A stretch of 64,000 bases of DNA from Gallionella sp. GTDB taxonomy: Bacteria; Pseudomonadota; Gammaproteobacteria; Burkholderiales; Gallionellaceae. This document shows positions 56,966 through 64,000 of the stretch, piece by piece; position 1 is the first letter of the stretch; each line of letters begins with the position of its first letter. The stretch covers positions 62,001 to 126,000 of the forward strand of contig JAQTMZ010000003.1 in the NCBI GenBank assembly GCA_028714075.1, read 5' to 3'. Made by a program: the position numbers and the translations under genes. The notes under the pieces are model-generated. The model worked only from the letters and a program-made list of their open reading frames with translations, was not told the origin of the DNA and did no database searches.

Positions 56966-57631
56966 TCAATTCGGTTCGGGGAGGATTTCTTTCAGTACCT
57001 GGAAAATTTCGCGGTAATTTTTGGGAGGCTTACCGGCCTCCCGCTCTTTTTGAGCATTGCGGATCAGTGCGCGCAAGTGCTGCACGTCAACTTGCGGATG
57101 GGCGGCAAGCAGTTCGGTCAACGCGCTATCGCTTTCCAGCAGACGGTCGCGCCAGCGCTCCAGTTGGTGCATGTAGGCGGTGTGCTGCTGCGAATAGCCT
57201 TTCCATGCGTTCAGCCTGGCGATGATCGGCGCGGGGTCGACATCGCGCATCAGCTTGCCGATGTACTGCATCTGGCGGCGTTGCGCGCCGAACTTGTTGA
57301 TGTTCTTCATCTCGCGTATCGCATCGCGCAGGTTTTCCGGGATATCGAGCTGCGCGAGTTGATCCTTGCCCAGCTCAGTCAGCTCCATACCGAGGTCGCG
57401 CAATTCGTGCATCTGCTGCTTGATCTTGGTCTTGCTCGGCGGCAGCTCTTCCTCTTCTTCGTCCGCCACCGGCTGGCTGCGCAAGCCGCGCCCCCGCGCA
57501 GGGGGGCTATCCGCCTTGCGTGCATGGGGCCGGATGACTTCCACTTCACCGTCATCATGCTCATCTTCGTCGTCTCCCAGATGAATATGCAACGGCTGGT
57601 TTTTGTCGGGTTCTTTATTATGCGTGTTCAT
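56966..57631 (-). CDS. darP: Ribosome biogenesis factor DarP (YjgA)
   Basis: This is a 221-residue DUF615 protein involved in 50S subunit maturation. The helical core (SKTKIKQQMHELRDLGMELT, LGKDQLAQLDIPENLRDAIR, RRQMQYIGKLMRDVD) is the family signature. The acidic N-terminus (HLGDDEDEHDDGEVEVI) is a longer than usual extension. It is divergent from pmbA, as in E. coli. Confidence 0.93.
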   Translation of the reverse strand: MNTHNKEPDKNQPLHIHLGDDEDEHDDGEVEVIRPHARKADSPPARGRGLRSQPVADEEEEELPPSKTKIKQQMHELRDLGMELTELGKDQLAQLDIPENLRDAIREMKNINKFGAQRRQMQYIGKLMRDVDPAPIIARLNAWKGYSQQHTAYMHQLERWRDRLLESDSALTELLAAHPQVDVQHLRALIRNAQKEREAGKPPKNYREIFQVLKEILPEPN

Positions 57632-57725
57632 AGCAGTCGATGTGTTCGGTCTTGGCTAGCCAGTTCTTAATGAGTTTGGGCGATGCTGCTATGATACCGC
57701 CTTTCGCCATTTTTACCTTCCCGTT

Positions 57726-59120
57726 ATGAATACACTTGTGTCATCCGCCCCGGCTCCATCCGGTCTTGTTCAGGACAGGTTTTCCAACTCCGCCGAGAAT
57801 TTGCGCAGTGTCGCGCAGGAGATGCTGGCGTATGCCAAACAGCGCGGCGCATCGGCCGCTTCCGTCGAAGTGTCGGAAGGCTTCGGGCAAGCCGTCACGG
57901 TGCGCCACGGCGAAGTGGAAACCATCGAATACAACCGCGACAAGGGTCTGGGCATCACCGCCTATATCGGCCAGCAGCACGGCAACGCGAGCACTTCGGA
58001 TTTTTCGCCGCAGGCGATACGCGATACGGTGGATGCCGCGCTGTCGATTGCCCGCTATACCGCAAAAGACGATTGCTCCGGCCTGCCGGATGCCGACATG
58101 CTGGCGCGCGAGTGGCCCGACCTGGACTTGTACCACCCGTGGGACTTGCCGGTGGACGCGGCGATTGAGCTGGCCAGGCAGTGCGAGCAGGCCGCGCTGG
58201 ATACGGATGCGCGCATCGGCAATTCGGAAGGTGCGACGGTGAACGTGCATGAGGCGCAGTTTGTGCATGCCAACAGCCTCGGGTTTATCGGCGGCTATCC
58301 CTCTTCGCGCCACAGCCTGAGTTGCGCGGTGATCGCCGGGCAAAGCGACGCGATGGAGCGCGACTACTGGTACAGCGTGGCGCGCGACGCCAGGGAATTG
58401 CAGGATGCGCAACAGGTCGGACGGATCGCGGCGGAGCGCACCGTGCGCCGCCTGAATGCGCGCCAGCTCGACACCATGCAGGTGCCGGTACTGTTCGAAG
58501 CGCCGATCGCAGCCAGCCTGCTGGGGCATTTCACCGGCGCGGTGAGCGGCGGCAGCCTGTACCGCAAATCCTCGTTCCTGCTCGACCAGCTGGATAAACC
58601 AATTTTCGCGCCGCACATCAACATCGAGGACATCCCGGACATCCGCAAGGGTCTGGCCTCCAGCCCGTTCGACGACGAGGGCGTGCGCGTGCAGCGCCGC
58701 GCCATCGTCGAGAACGGCGTGTTGCGCGGTTATTTTCTGGGCAGCTATTCGGCGCGCAAACTGGGCATGCGCTCTACCGGCAATTCAGGCGGCAACCACA
58801 ACCTGATCCTGAAGCCGTCGGGCGGATCATCCGGCGAACTGGATCTTGCCGGGCTGTTGAAAACCATGTCGCGCGGCTTGCTGGTCACCGAGCTGCTGGG
58901 CAGCGGCGTAAACAGCGTGACCGGCGATTATTCGCGCGGCGCGGCTGGTTTCTGGGTGGAGCACGGCGAGATTCAATACCCGGTGCAGGAGATCACCATC
59001 GCCGGAAATCTGAAGGACATGTTCCGCAACATCGTCGCGGTGGGCAGTGACATGCTGGTGCAAGGCTCGCGCCAATGCGGCTCGATTCTGGTGGAAGGCA
59101 TGACGGTGGCAGGGCAGTAA
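57726..59120 (+). CDS. pmbA: Metalloprotease subunit PmbA (TldE)
   Basis: This 464-residue TldD/PmbA-family protein pairs with TldD to degrade or mature peptides such as microcin B17 and CcdA. SVEVSEGFGQAVTVRHGEVE and ITAYIGQQHGNASTSDFS are N-terminal family signatures. ANSLGFIGGYPSSRHSLSC is central, and the C-terminal NLILKPSGGSSGELD and VTGDYSRGAAGFWVEHGEI complete the pattern. The zinc site is in TldD, which is not in this window. Confidence 0.95.
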   Translation: MNTLVSSAPAPSGLVQDRFSNSAENLRSVAQEMLAYAKQRGASAASVEVSEGFGQAVTVRHGEVETIEYNRDKGLGITAYIGQQHGNASTSDFSPQAIRDTVDAALSIARYTAKDDCSGLPDADMLAREWPDLDLYHPWDLPVDAAIELARQCEQAALDTDARIGNSEGATVNVHEAQFVHANSLGFIGGYPSSRHSLSCAVIAGQSDAMERDYWYSVARDARELQDAQQVGRIAAERTVRRLNARQLDTMQVPVLFEAPIAASLLGHFTGAVSGGSLYRKSSFLLDQLDKPIFAPHINIEDIPDIRKGLASSPFDDEGVRVQRRAIVENGVLRGYFLGSYSARKLGMRSTGNSGGNHNLILKPSGGSSGELDLAGLLKTMSRGLLVTELLGSGVNSVTGDYSRGAAGFWVEHGEIQYPVQEITIAGNLKDMFRNIVAVGSDMLVQGSRQCGSILVEGMTVAGQ

Positions 59121-59131
59121 CCGGACACACA

Positions 59132-59677
59132 ATGGCCAAACAATACTCACAATTAACCGACGACCTGACGGGTTTCATCCGGCGGCAGAAGATATTTTTT
59201 GTGGGCACGGCGGACGGCGACGGCCGGGTGAACGTGTCGCCGAAAGGGATGGACACCCTGCGCGTCGTGTCGGCAAACCGCGTCGTCTGGCTCAACCTCA
59301 CCGGCAGCGGCAACGAAACGGCGGCGCACCTGCTCGAAAATAATCGCATCACCCTGATGTTTTGCGCATTCGAAGATGCGCCGCTGATCCTGCGCCTGTA
59401 TGGGCAGGCGCAGATATTCCACCCGCGCGACGCCGAGTGGGAATGCCTGGCGCCCTTCTTTCCGGCGATTCCCGGCGCGCGCCAGATTATCGACGTCTCG
59501 ATTGAGCTGGTGCAGACATCCTGCGGCTGGGGCGTGCCGTTGTTTGATTTTAAGGCCGAACGGGATCAGCTGGAAAAATGGGCTGAAAATAAGGGCCTAG
59601 ACGGCATACGAAAATATTGGGAAGAAAGAAATCAGCAAAGCATCGACGGCAAGCCGACGGGAATCAGCGCGAAATAG
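59132..59677 (+). CDS. Pyridoxamine 5'-phosphate oxidase-family protein
   Basis: This is a 181-residue split-barrel flavin-binding protein. FIRRQKIFFVGTADGDGRVN and RVVWLNLTGSGNETAAHLLE are family signatures, with a C-terminal WGVPLFDFKAERDQLEKW region. The start ATG at 59132 follows pmbA by 11 bases. Family members bind FMN or F420; reaction unknown. Confidence 0.85.
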   Translation: MAKQYSQLTDDLTGFIRRQKIFFVGTADGDGRVNVSPKGMDTLRVVSANRVVWLNLTGSGNETAAHLLENNRITLMFCAFEDAPLILRLYGQAQIFHPRDAEWECLAPFFPAIPGARQIIDVSIELVQTSCGWGVPLFDFKAERDQLEKWAENKGLDGIRKYWEERNQQSIDGKPTGISAK

Positions 59678-59682
59678 GATCA

Positions 59683-61266
59683 ATGGCGATGCTACCCCAC
59701 ACGCCAACGACGAATCAAACAAACTATCCGCCGCTGATTCGCGCGCTGTTTTCGCCGGCCTGCTACGACCACGCGGTAACGCAAATCCGGTTGATTGAAA
59801 CGCATATTTCCTGGGTGCTGCTCACCGGCGAGTATGCCTACAAGATCAAGAAGCCGGTCAACCTGGGGTTTCTGGATTTCAGCACGCTGGCGCTCCGGCG
59901 GCAGGCCTGTGCCGATGAAGTGCGCCTGAACCGGCGGTTGGCACCCGAGCTGTATCTCGGCGTGGTCGCCATCACCGGCAGTGCAAATGCGCCGCATGTT
60001 GACGGCCAGTCAGCAAATCCCCCAACCGAAGAAGCCATCGAATATGCCGTGAAAATGCGCCAATTTTCGCCCGATGCGACGCTGGATCATCTGGACGGAC
60101 GCGGCGAATTGGGTCGCGTGCAGATAGATATGCTCGCCGCGCGGCTGGCTCGATTCCATCTCGGCGAATGCCCCAGCGCCCCGCCCGATAGCCGGTGGGG
60201 CGAACCGGACGCAATAGCGCAGCCGGTAAGAGATAATTTTCAAATTCTGGCTGAACGGCTGGACGCACCGGCAGAAATCCGGCGGCTGGGAAAATTGCAA
60301 AACTGGAGCATGGCCGAGCATGAGCGCCTCGCACCGTTGATGCGTGAACGCAAGCGCGCCGGGCGGATTCGCGAATGCCACGGCGACCTGCATCTGGGCA
60401 ATCTGGCCTGGGTGAACGGCGCAGTGCTGATCTTCGACTGCATCGAATTCAGCCCGGCCTTGCGCTGGATCGATGTCATCTCGGAAGTCGCATTCTGTTT
60501 CATGGATTTGCTGCATCGTCAGCACCGTGACCTGGCGCTGCGCTTCCTCAACGCATGGCTGGAAGCCAGCGGCGATTACGGCGGCGTGGCGCTGCTGCGT
60601 TATTACGCCGTGTACCGCGCCATGGTGCGCGCCAAAGTCGCCGCATTGCGCGCCGGGCAAGGCGGCGATGCAGAAGCCAGTGCCGCCGAAGTCAGCGCCT
60701 ATCTGCAACTGGCCGAACAACTTTCGCAGGGTACCCCGGCGCAACTCTGGATCACCCACGGCCTGTCCGGCTGCGGCAAGACCACGCTCACCCAGCAGCT
60801 GCTGGAACAACGCGGCATGATCCGCCTGCGTTCCGACGTCGAGCGCAAGCGTCTGGCAGGCCTCGACGCTTTGGCGCACAGCGGTGGCGGGATAAACGAG
60901 GGCTTGTATACACAGGAAACCAGCCGCCGCACTTACGCGCAACTGGCGCAACTGGCGGACAGGTTGCTGGAGGCGGGCTGGCCGGTGATCGTCGATGCCG
61001 CTTTTCTGGAACGCTGGCAGCGCGACCTGCTGCGCGAAATCGCACAACAGCGCGGGGTGCCTTTCCGGATACTGGATATTCAGGTCGATCACGCCACGCT
61101 GCGCGAACGCGTCGGCTTGCGCACCGCGCAGGGAAAAGATGCATCGGAAGCCGATCTGCGCGTGCTGCAACACCAGATCGAAACCGCGCTGCCGCTGGAT
61201 GCAGACGAGCTGCATGAGGTAATGACGGTATCCGGTATGGGTGCGCTGGTTGGGCTGTGCGGCTAA
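59683..61266 (+). CDS. Bifunctional APH-like/AAA P-loop kinase-like protein
   Basis: This is a 527-residue fusion. The N-terminal half (about 1-340) is an aminoglycoside-phosphotransferase/choline-kinase-like fold with the catalytic motif CHGDLHLGNLAWV and metal motif IFDCIEFS. The C-terminal half (about 360-520) is a P-loop kinase (THGLSGCGKTTLTQQLLE, then RSDVERKRLAGL). Similar proteins are annotated bifunctional APH/ATP-binding; the substrate is unknown. Start ATG at 59683. Confidence 0.82.
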   Translation: MAMLPHTPTTNQTNYPPLIRALFSPACYDHAVTQIRLIETHISWVLLTGEYAYKIKKPVNLGFLDFSTLALRRQACADEVRLNRRLAPELYLGVVAITGSANAPHVDGQSANPPTEEAIEYAVKMRQFSPDATLDHLDGRGELGRVQIDMLAARLARFHLGECPSAPPDSRWGEPDAIAQPVRDNFQILAERLDAPAEIRRLGKLQNWSMAEHERLAPLMRERKRAGRIRECHGDLHLGNLAWVNGAVLIFDCIEFSPALRWIDVISEVAFCFMDLLHRQHRDLALRFLNAWLEASGDYGGVALLRYYAVYRAMVRAKVAALRAGQGGDAEASAAEVSAYLQLAEQLSQGTPAQLWITHGLSGCGKTTLTQQLLEQRGMIRLRSDVERKRLAGLDALAHSGGGINEGLYTQETSRRTYAQLAQLADRLLEAGWPVIVDAAFLERWQRDLLREIAQQRGVPFRILDIQVDHATLRERVGLRTAQGKDASEADLRVLQHQIETALPLDADELHEVMTVSGMGALVGLCG

Positions 61267-61509
61267 AAATCCTCCTCCTGTCTTTGCGCCGCACATTCTC
61301 GCATCGAGCATTTTTAAAAAGTATAAATCAATAATAGGCTGATTTTCCCGCGCTAACCGCTGTTTCTCTGCTTTTACTCCAAATACACCGCCGTATCATT
61401 ACAAACAACTTTAGCTTGTCTGCGTAATTCATTATTTATTAAGTGTATTTGTTTTGTTAACTTCATGCGCTAACCCCTTGTCCTGTAAAGAAAAACCCCT
61501 TTTTTCAGC

Positions 61510-61538
61510 TTGACTATTTGAAATTTTTTCAATATAGT
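61510..61538 (+). promoter_or_regulatory. Sigma70 promoter of the mraZ/dcw operon
   Basis: TTGACT at 61510-61515 and TATAGT at 61533-61538, separated by exactly 17 bases. Each hexamer differs from consensus at one position. The predicted start (near 61545) lies inside the MraZ boxes. Confidence 0.85.
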
Positions 61539-61572
61539 GGGTTTAAGTGGTAAAAAGTGGGTAAAAGTGGGG
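61537..61572 (+). promoter_or_regulatory. MraZ operator: four direct repeats at 10-base spacing
   Basis: GTGG occurs at 61537, 61547, 61557 and 61567, each preceded by A: agtgggttta, agtggtaaaa, agtgggtaaa, agtgggg. MraZ in other bacteria binds a tandem TGGGN repeat at its own promoter; this is one box more than the usual three. It overlaps the -10 and start region, giving autorepression. Confidence 0.85.
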
Positions 61573-61580
61573 TTAATGGG

Positions 61581-62027
61581 ATGTTTCAGGGAGCGGCGCA
61601 ACTCAATCTGGATAGCAAAGGCAGGCTCGCGATACCGGCTCGGCATCGCGACATGCTGCTCGCGCATTGCGCGGGCAGTCTGGTGCTGACCGCCGATGCA
61701 GACGGCTGCCTGTTGATTTATCCGCAGCCCGAGTGGCAGCCGATACGCGACAAGCTGCTCAAGCTTTCCGCACTCAACCCGAAGATCCGCGCGTTGCAGC
61801 GCCGCCTGATCGGTTATGCCGAGGATGTGGTGATGGATGGTGCCGGGCGGGTGTTGATCTCGCCGACTTTGCGCAGTTATGCCACGCTGGACAAGCGCGT
61901 GATGCTGGTCGGTCAGGGCAATAAATTCGAATTGTGGGATGAGGCGAAATGGCAGGCGCAGCAGGAGGCTGGCCTGTCGTTCATGGATGGGGAGTTGCCG
62001 CCTGAGCTGGAGGGCTTCTCGCTGTGA
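61581..62027 (+). CDS. mraZ: Transcriptional regulator MraZ
   Basis: This 148-residue AbrB-type (SpoVT/AbrB fold) repressor is the first gene of the division and cell-wall cluster. [20 protein letters not shown] is the family opening, and [18 protein letters not shown] is the second AbrB half. The start ATG at 61581 is preferred over a GTG at 61557, which lies inside the operator. MraZ usually represses its own operon through the boxes just upstream. Confidence 0.95.
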   Translation: MFQGAAQLNLDSKGRLAIPARHRDMLLAHCAGSLVLTADADGCLLIYPQPEWQPIRDKLLKLSALNPKIRALQRRLIGYAEDVVMDGAGRVLISPTLRSYATLDKRVMLVGQGNKFELWDEAKWQAQQEAGLSFMDGELPPELEGFSL

Positions 62028-62962
62028 GTGAGGGCTTATTGGCCCACACCACCGTCTTGTTGAATGAAGCTGTTGAAGCGCTGGCGATCAAGCCGGACGG
62101 CGTCTATGTGGATGGCACGTTCGGGCGCGGCGGGCATAGCGCGCTGATACTGGAACGCTTGGGCAGCAACGGCAGGCTGATCGCGCTGGACAAGGATCCG
62201 GCGGCGGTCGCGGCAGGCAACGCATGGCGCGATGCGCGTTTTCATATGGTGCATCGCGGCTTCGCGCATCTGGCGGAGGTGCTGCGCGAACAGGACGTGC
62301 AAAAAGTGGACGGCATCCTGCTCGACCTGGGCGTGTCGTCGCCGCAACTGGATGATGCGGCGCGCGGTTTCAGTTTTCGTTTCGATGCGCCGCTGGATAT
62401 GCGCATGGATACCAGCAGCGGGATGACCGCAGCGCAATGGCTGGCAGAGGTAGATGAAAGTTTGCTTGCGGAGGTGATACGTGATTACGGCGAAGAACGG
62501 TTTGCTAAGCAGATTGCAAGGGCGGTTGTTGCTGCGCGCGCAATTCAACCTATCCACACCACGCGGCAGCTCGTCGAGCTGGTTGGCAAAACGGTACGTA
62601 CCCGCGAGGCCGGGCAGAATCCGGCGACACGCACCTTTCAGGCTATACGGATTTATCTCAATCGAGAACTCGAAGAGCTTGCGCGGGTGTTGCCCGAATG
62701 TGTGACGCATCTCAAGGCCGGAGGACGTTTGGTGGTGATCAGTTTTCATTCGCTGGAAGACCGCATCGTGAAGCGCTTCATGCGTGATATGGCCGAGGGC
62801 GACAAGCTGCCGCGCAATGTGCCGATCCGCGCCAGCGAAGTGCCGCAAGGCAGGGTGCATCTGGTCGGCAGGGCGGTGCGCGCGACCGGGGCGGAACTGC
62901 AAGCCAACCCGCGCGCGCGTAGCGCGGTGATGCGCGTGGCGGAGCGCGGCGATGTTGCGTAA
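62024..62962 (+). CDS. rsmH: 16S rRNA m4C1402 methyltransferase
   Basis: This 312-residue SAM enzyme adds the N4-methyl on C1402; rsmI in this window adds the 2'-O-methyl to the same base. Start GTG at 62024 overlaps the mraZ stop by 4 bases. [34 protein letters not shown] and [20 protein letters not shown] are family signatures, and [18 protein letters not shown] is the catalytic region. Confidence 0.97.
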   Translation: MSEGLLAHTTVLLNEAVEALAIKPDGVYVDGTFGRGGHSALILERLGSNGRLIALDKDPAAVAAGNAWRDARFHMVHRGFAHLAEVLREQDVQKVDGILLDLGVSSPQLDDAARGFSFRFDAPLDMRMDTSSGMTAAQWLAEVDESLLAEVIRDYGEERFAKQIARAVVAARAIQPIHTTRQLVELVGKTVRTREAGQNPATRTFQAIRIYLNRELEELARVLPECVTHLKAGGRLVVISFHSLEDRIVKRFMRDMAEGDKLPRNVPIRASEVPQGRVHLVGRAVRATGAELQANPRARSAVMRVAERGDVA

Positions 62963-63254
62963 CAGCGGCATCTTGAACGCGTTGCTGCTGGCGGCGGTGG
63001 TGATGTGCGCGCTGAGCGTGGTCACTTCGCAGCACAAGGCGCGCAAGCTATTCATCAAGTTGCAAAATGGCAAAGAGCAAGCGCAGCAGATGGACGTGGA
63101 ATGGGGGCAGTTGCAATTGGAGCAAAGCACTTGGGCCACTCCCGCACGCGTCGAAAAAATTGCGGCGCAACAGTTGCAAATGCAGTTGCCCAAAAACGGG
63201 CAAGTTCAATTCATACGGGTAGAACCTGACGGTAGAGCAAACAGACAACCATGA
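62952..63254 (+). CDS. ftsL: Cell division protein FtsL
   Basis: This 100-residue single-pass protein has one membrane segment ([20 protein letters not shown]) and a periplasmic leucine-zipper-like coiled coil ([20 protein letters not shown]). It forms the FtsQLB complex that activates septal peptidoglycan synthesis. It overlaps rsmH by 11 bases and ftsI by 4, the usual dcw packing. Confidence 0.93.
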   Translation: MLRNSGILNALLLAAVVMCALSVVTSQHKARKLFIKLQNGKEQAQQMDVEWGQLQLEQSTWATPARVEKIAAQQLQMQLPKNGQVQFIRVEPDGRANRQP

Positions 63255-64000
63255 ATTACGCGGCCAGCGCACATCCAGACATCACGGCGAAATTGCCCGG
63301 ATGGCGCGCCACTGCGCTATTCGTGGCATTGCTGCTCGGCATGGCCGGTTTGCTCGGGCGCGGCGTTTACCTGCAAGGGATACACGACGATTTCCTGCAG
63401 GAAAAAGGCAATGCGCGCTATAGCCGCGTAATCGAAGTCAGCGCGCATCGCGGCATGATTACCGACCGCAACGGCGAGCCGCTCGCCGTCAGCACACCGG
63501 TGGAATCGGCATGGGCCAGCCCGGCGGATGTCGAGGCCGACAGCCGCCAGATAAAACAACTGGCACAGATACTCGGCATGGGAACGGATGAAGTTAAAAA
63601 ACATCTGTTCGATGCCTCGCGCGATTTCGTCTATCTCAAACGGCACCTGCCTCCCGATCAAGCCGGAAAAGTGGCGAGCCTGAATTTGCCCGGCATTTCC
63701 CTGCAACGCGAATATCGCCGTTTTTATCCGGCAGGTGAAGAGGCCGCGCAGATGCTGGGCTTTACCGGGCAGGACGACAACGGGCAAGAGGGACTGGAGC
63801 TGGCTTTGCAGGAACGGCTTGGCGGCAAATCAGGCAGCCAGCGCGTCATCAAGGACCGGCGCGGGCACATCGTCGAGGATGCGGGCAGTCTGCATGCGCC
63901 CAAACCGGGCAGCGATGTCGTGCTCAGTCTGGATCGCAATGTGCAGCATCTCGCCTACCGCGAACTGGAGAGCGCCGTCAGGCAGCATTATGCCAAGGCC
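63251..64000 (+). CDS. ftsI: Peptidoglycan D,D-transpeptidase FtsI (PBP3), N-terminal part
   Basis: The gene starts with ATG overlapping the ftsL stop (ATGA) and runs off the window after 250 codons. The visible part has the membrane anchor (ATALFVALLLGMAGLLGRGV) and the PBP dimer/pedestal domain (SAHRGMITDRNGEPLAVSTP; KDRRGHIVEDAGSL; SVVLSLD-type DVVLSLDRNVQHLAYRELE). The transpeptidase motifs SxxK, SxN and KTG lie beyond the end. It is partial, not broken. Confidence 0.95.
   Translation, partial: MNYAASAHPDITAKLPGWRATALFVALLLGMAGLLGRGVYLQGIHDDFLQEKGNARYSRVIEVSAHRGMITDRNGEPLAVSTPVESAWASPADVEADSRQIKQLAQILGMGTDEVKKHLFDASRDFVYLKRHLPPDQAGKVASLNLPGISLQREYRRFYPAGEEAAQMLGFTGQDDNGQEGLELALQERLGGKSGSQRVIKDRRGHIVEDAGSLHAPKPGSDVVLSLDRNVQHLAYRELESAVRQHYAKA

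Larger units (their letters stand above)
61267..61580. other. 314-base region upstream of the dcw cluster
   Basis: An AT-rich spacer between the kinase-like gene and mraZ. Its first 240 bases show no gene or RNA that I recognise. The last 70 bases hold the mraZ promoter and operator, listed separately. Confidence 0.6.

Noticed and set aside
60010-61311. 433-codon open frame antisense to the kinase-like gene
   Set aside because: Antisense of a gene with clear APH and P-loop motifs; no own motif.

Overview
The window is 64 kb of continuous, gene-dense chromosome from a Gram-negative bacterium. Gene content and order point to a betaproteobacterium: rsmI facing lpoA-yraN-diaA-dolP, dapF-DUF484-xerC, darP facing pmbA, mraZ-rsmH-ftsL-ftsI, and a CIRCE-controlled groESL. 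A Nitrosomonadales/Gallionellaceae-type genome is my best guess, but that placement is inference and no marker gene was compared. No rRNA, prophage, transposase or CRISPR array is visible. The one tRNA is tRNA-Phe(GAA).

Layout. 1-10.4 kb: murJ, then a minus-strand block with an NfsA-type nitroreductase, a pirin, trpD, and a small glycerol-phosphate group (FGGY kinase, glpD, glycerophosphodiesterase). An AT-richer orphan with a nucleoside-deoxyribosyltransferase/TIR-like domain and an alpha/beta hydrolase follow. 10.5-20.7 kb: lipoprotein, potassium channel, serS, methyltransferase, rarA, lolA, ftsK, a NarL-type regulator, SCO1 and a SafE-type membrane protein. 20.7-28.8 kb: biotin genes bioD, C, H and F, then pyrE and a DUF4124 gene on the plus strand, then dacB and bioA. 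29-34.5 kb: a SPASM radical-SAM enzyme facing a nitronate-monooxygenase-like protein with a Cys-rich tail, then groESL and tRNA-Phe. 34.5-41.8 kb: prfC and a signalling cluster (membrane coiled-coil protein, Hpt-HD-GYP protein, sensorless histidine kinase, REC-TPR regulator) that meets a cyclase-FHA fusion. 41.9-49 kb: rluA, small zinc/cysteine proteins, a toxin-antitoxin pair, an unknown AT-rich gene, ubiE, hldE-type adenylyltransferase, dolP, diaA, yraN and lpoA. 49-61.3 kb: rsmI, rhlE, tag, dapF, DUF484, xerC, rlmI, a PilZ protein, darP, pmbA, a flavin-binding protein and a bifunctional kinase-like protein. 61.3-64 kb: the start of the dcw cluster, cut inside ftsI.

The strongest unexplained signal is repeat biology. 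The window carries many palindromic intergenic repeats of several families. Some have entered reading frames without breaking them (glpD, bioH, rlmI, probably the xerC start), and others supply the stop codon or C-terminus of a gene. Two 141-bp MITE-like elements (12056-12196 and 24570-24710) share length, ends and most of their sequence; one appears to provide the ribosome binding site of the channel gene. Other points for follow-up are the Hpt-HD-GYP phosphorelay with an altered HD motif, the NDT/TIR-like orphan, the radical-SAM locus with a speculative Cys-rich small reading frame, and the four-box MraZ operator on an almost ideal sigma70 promoter.
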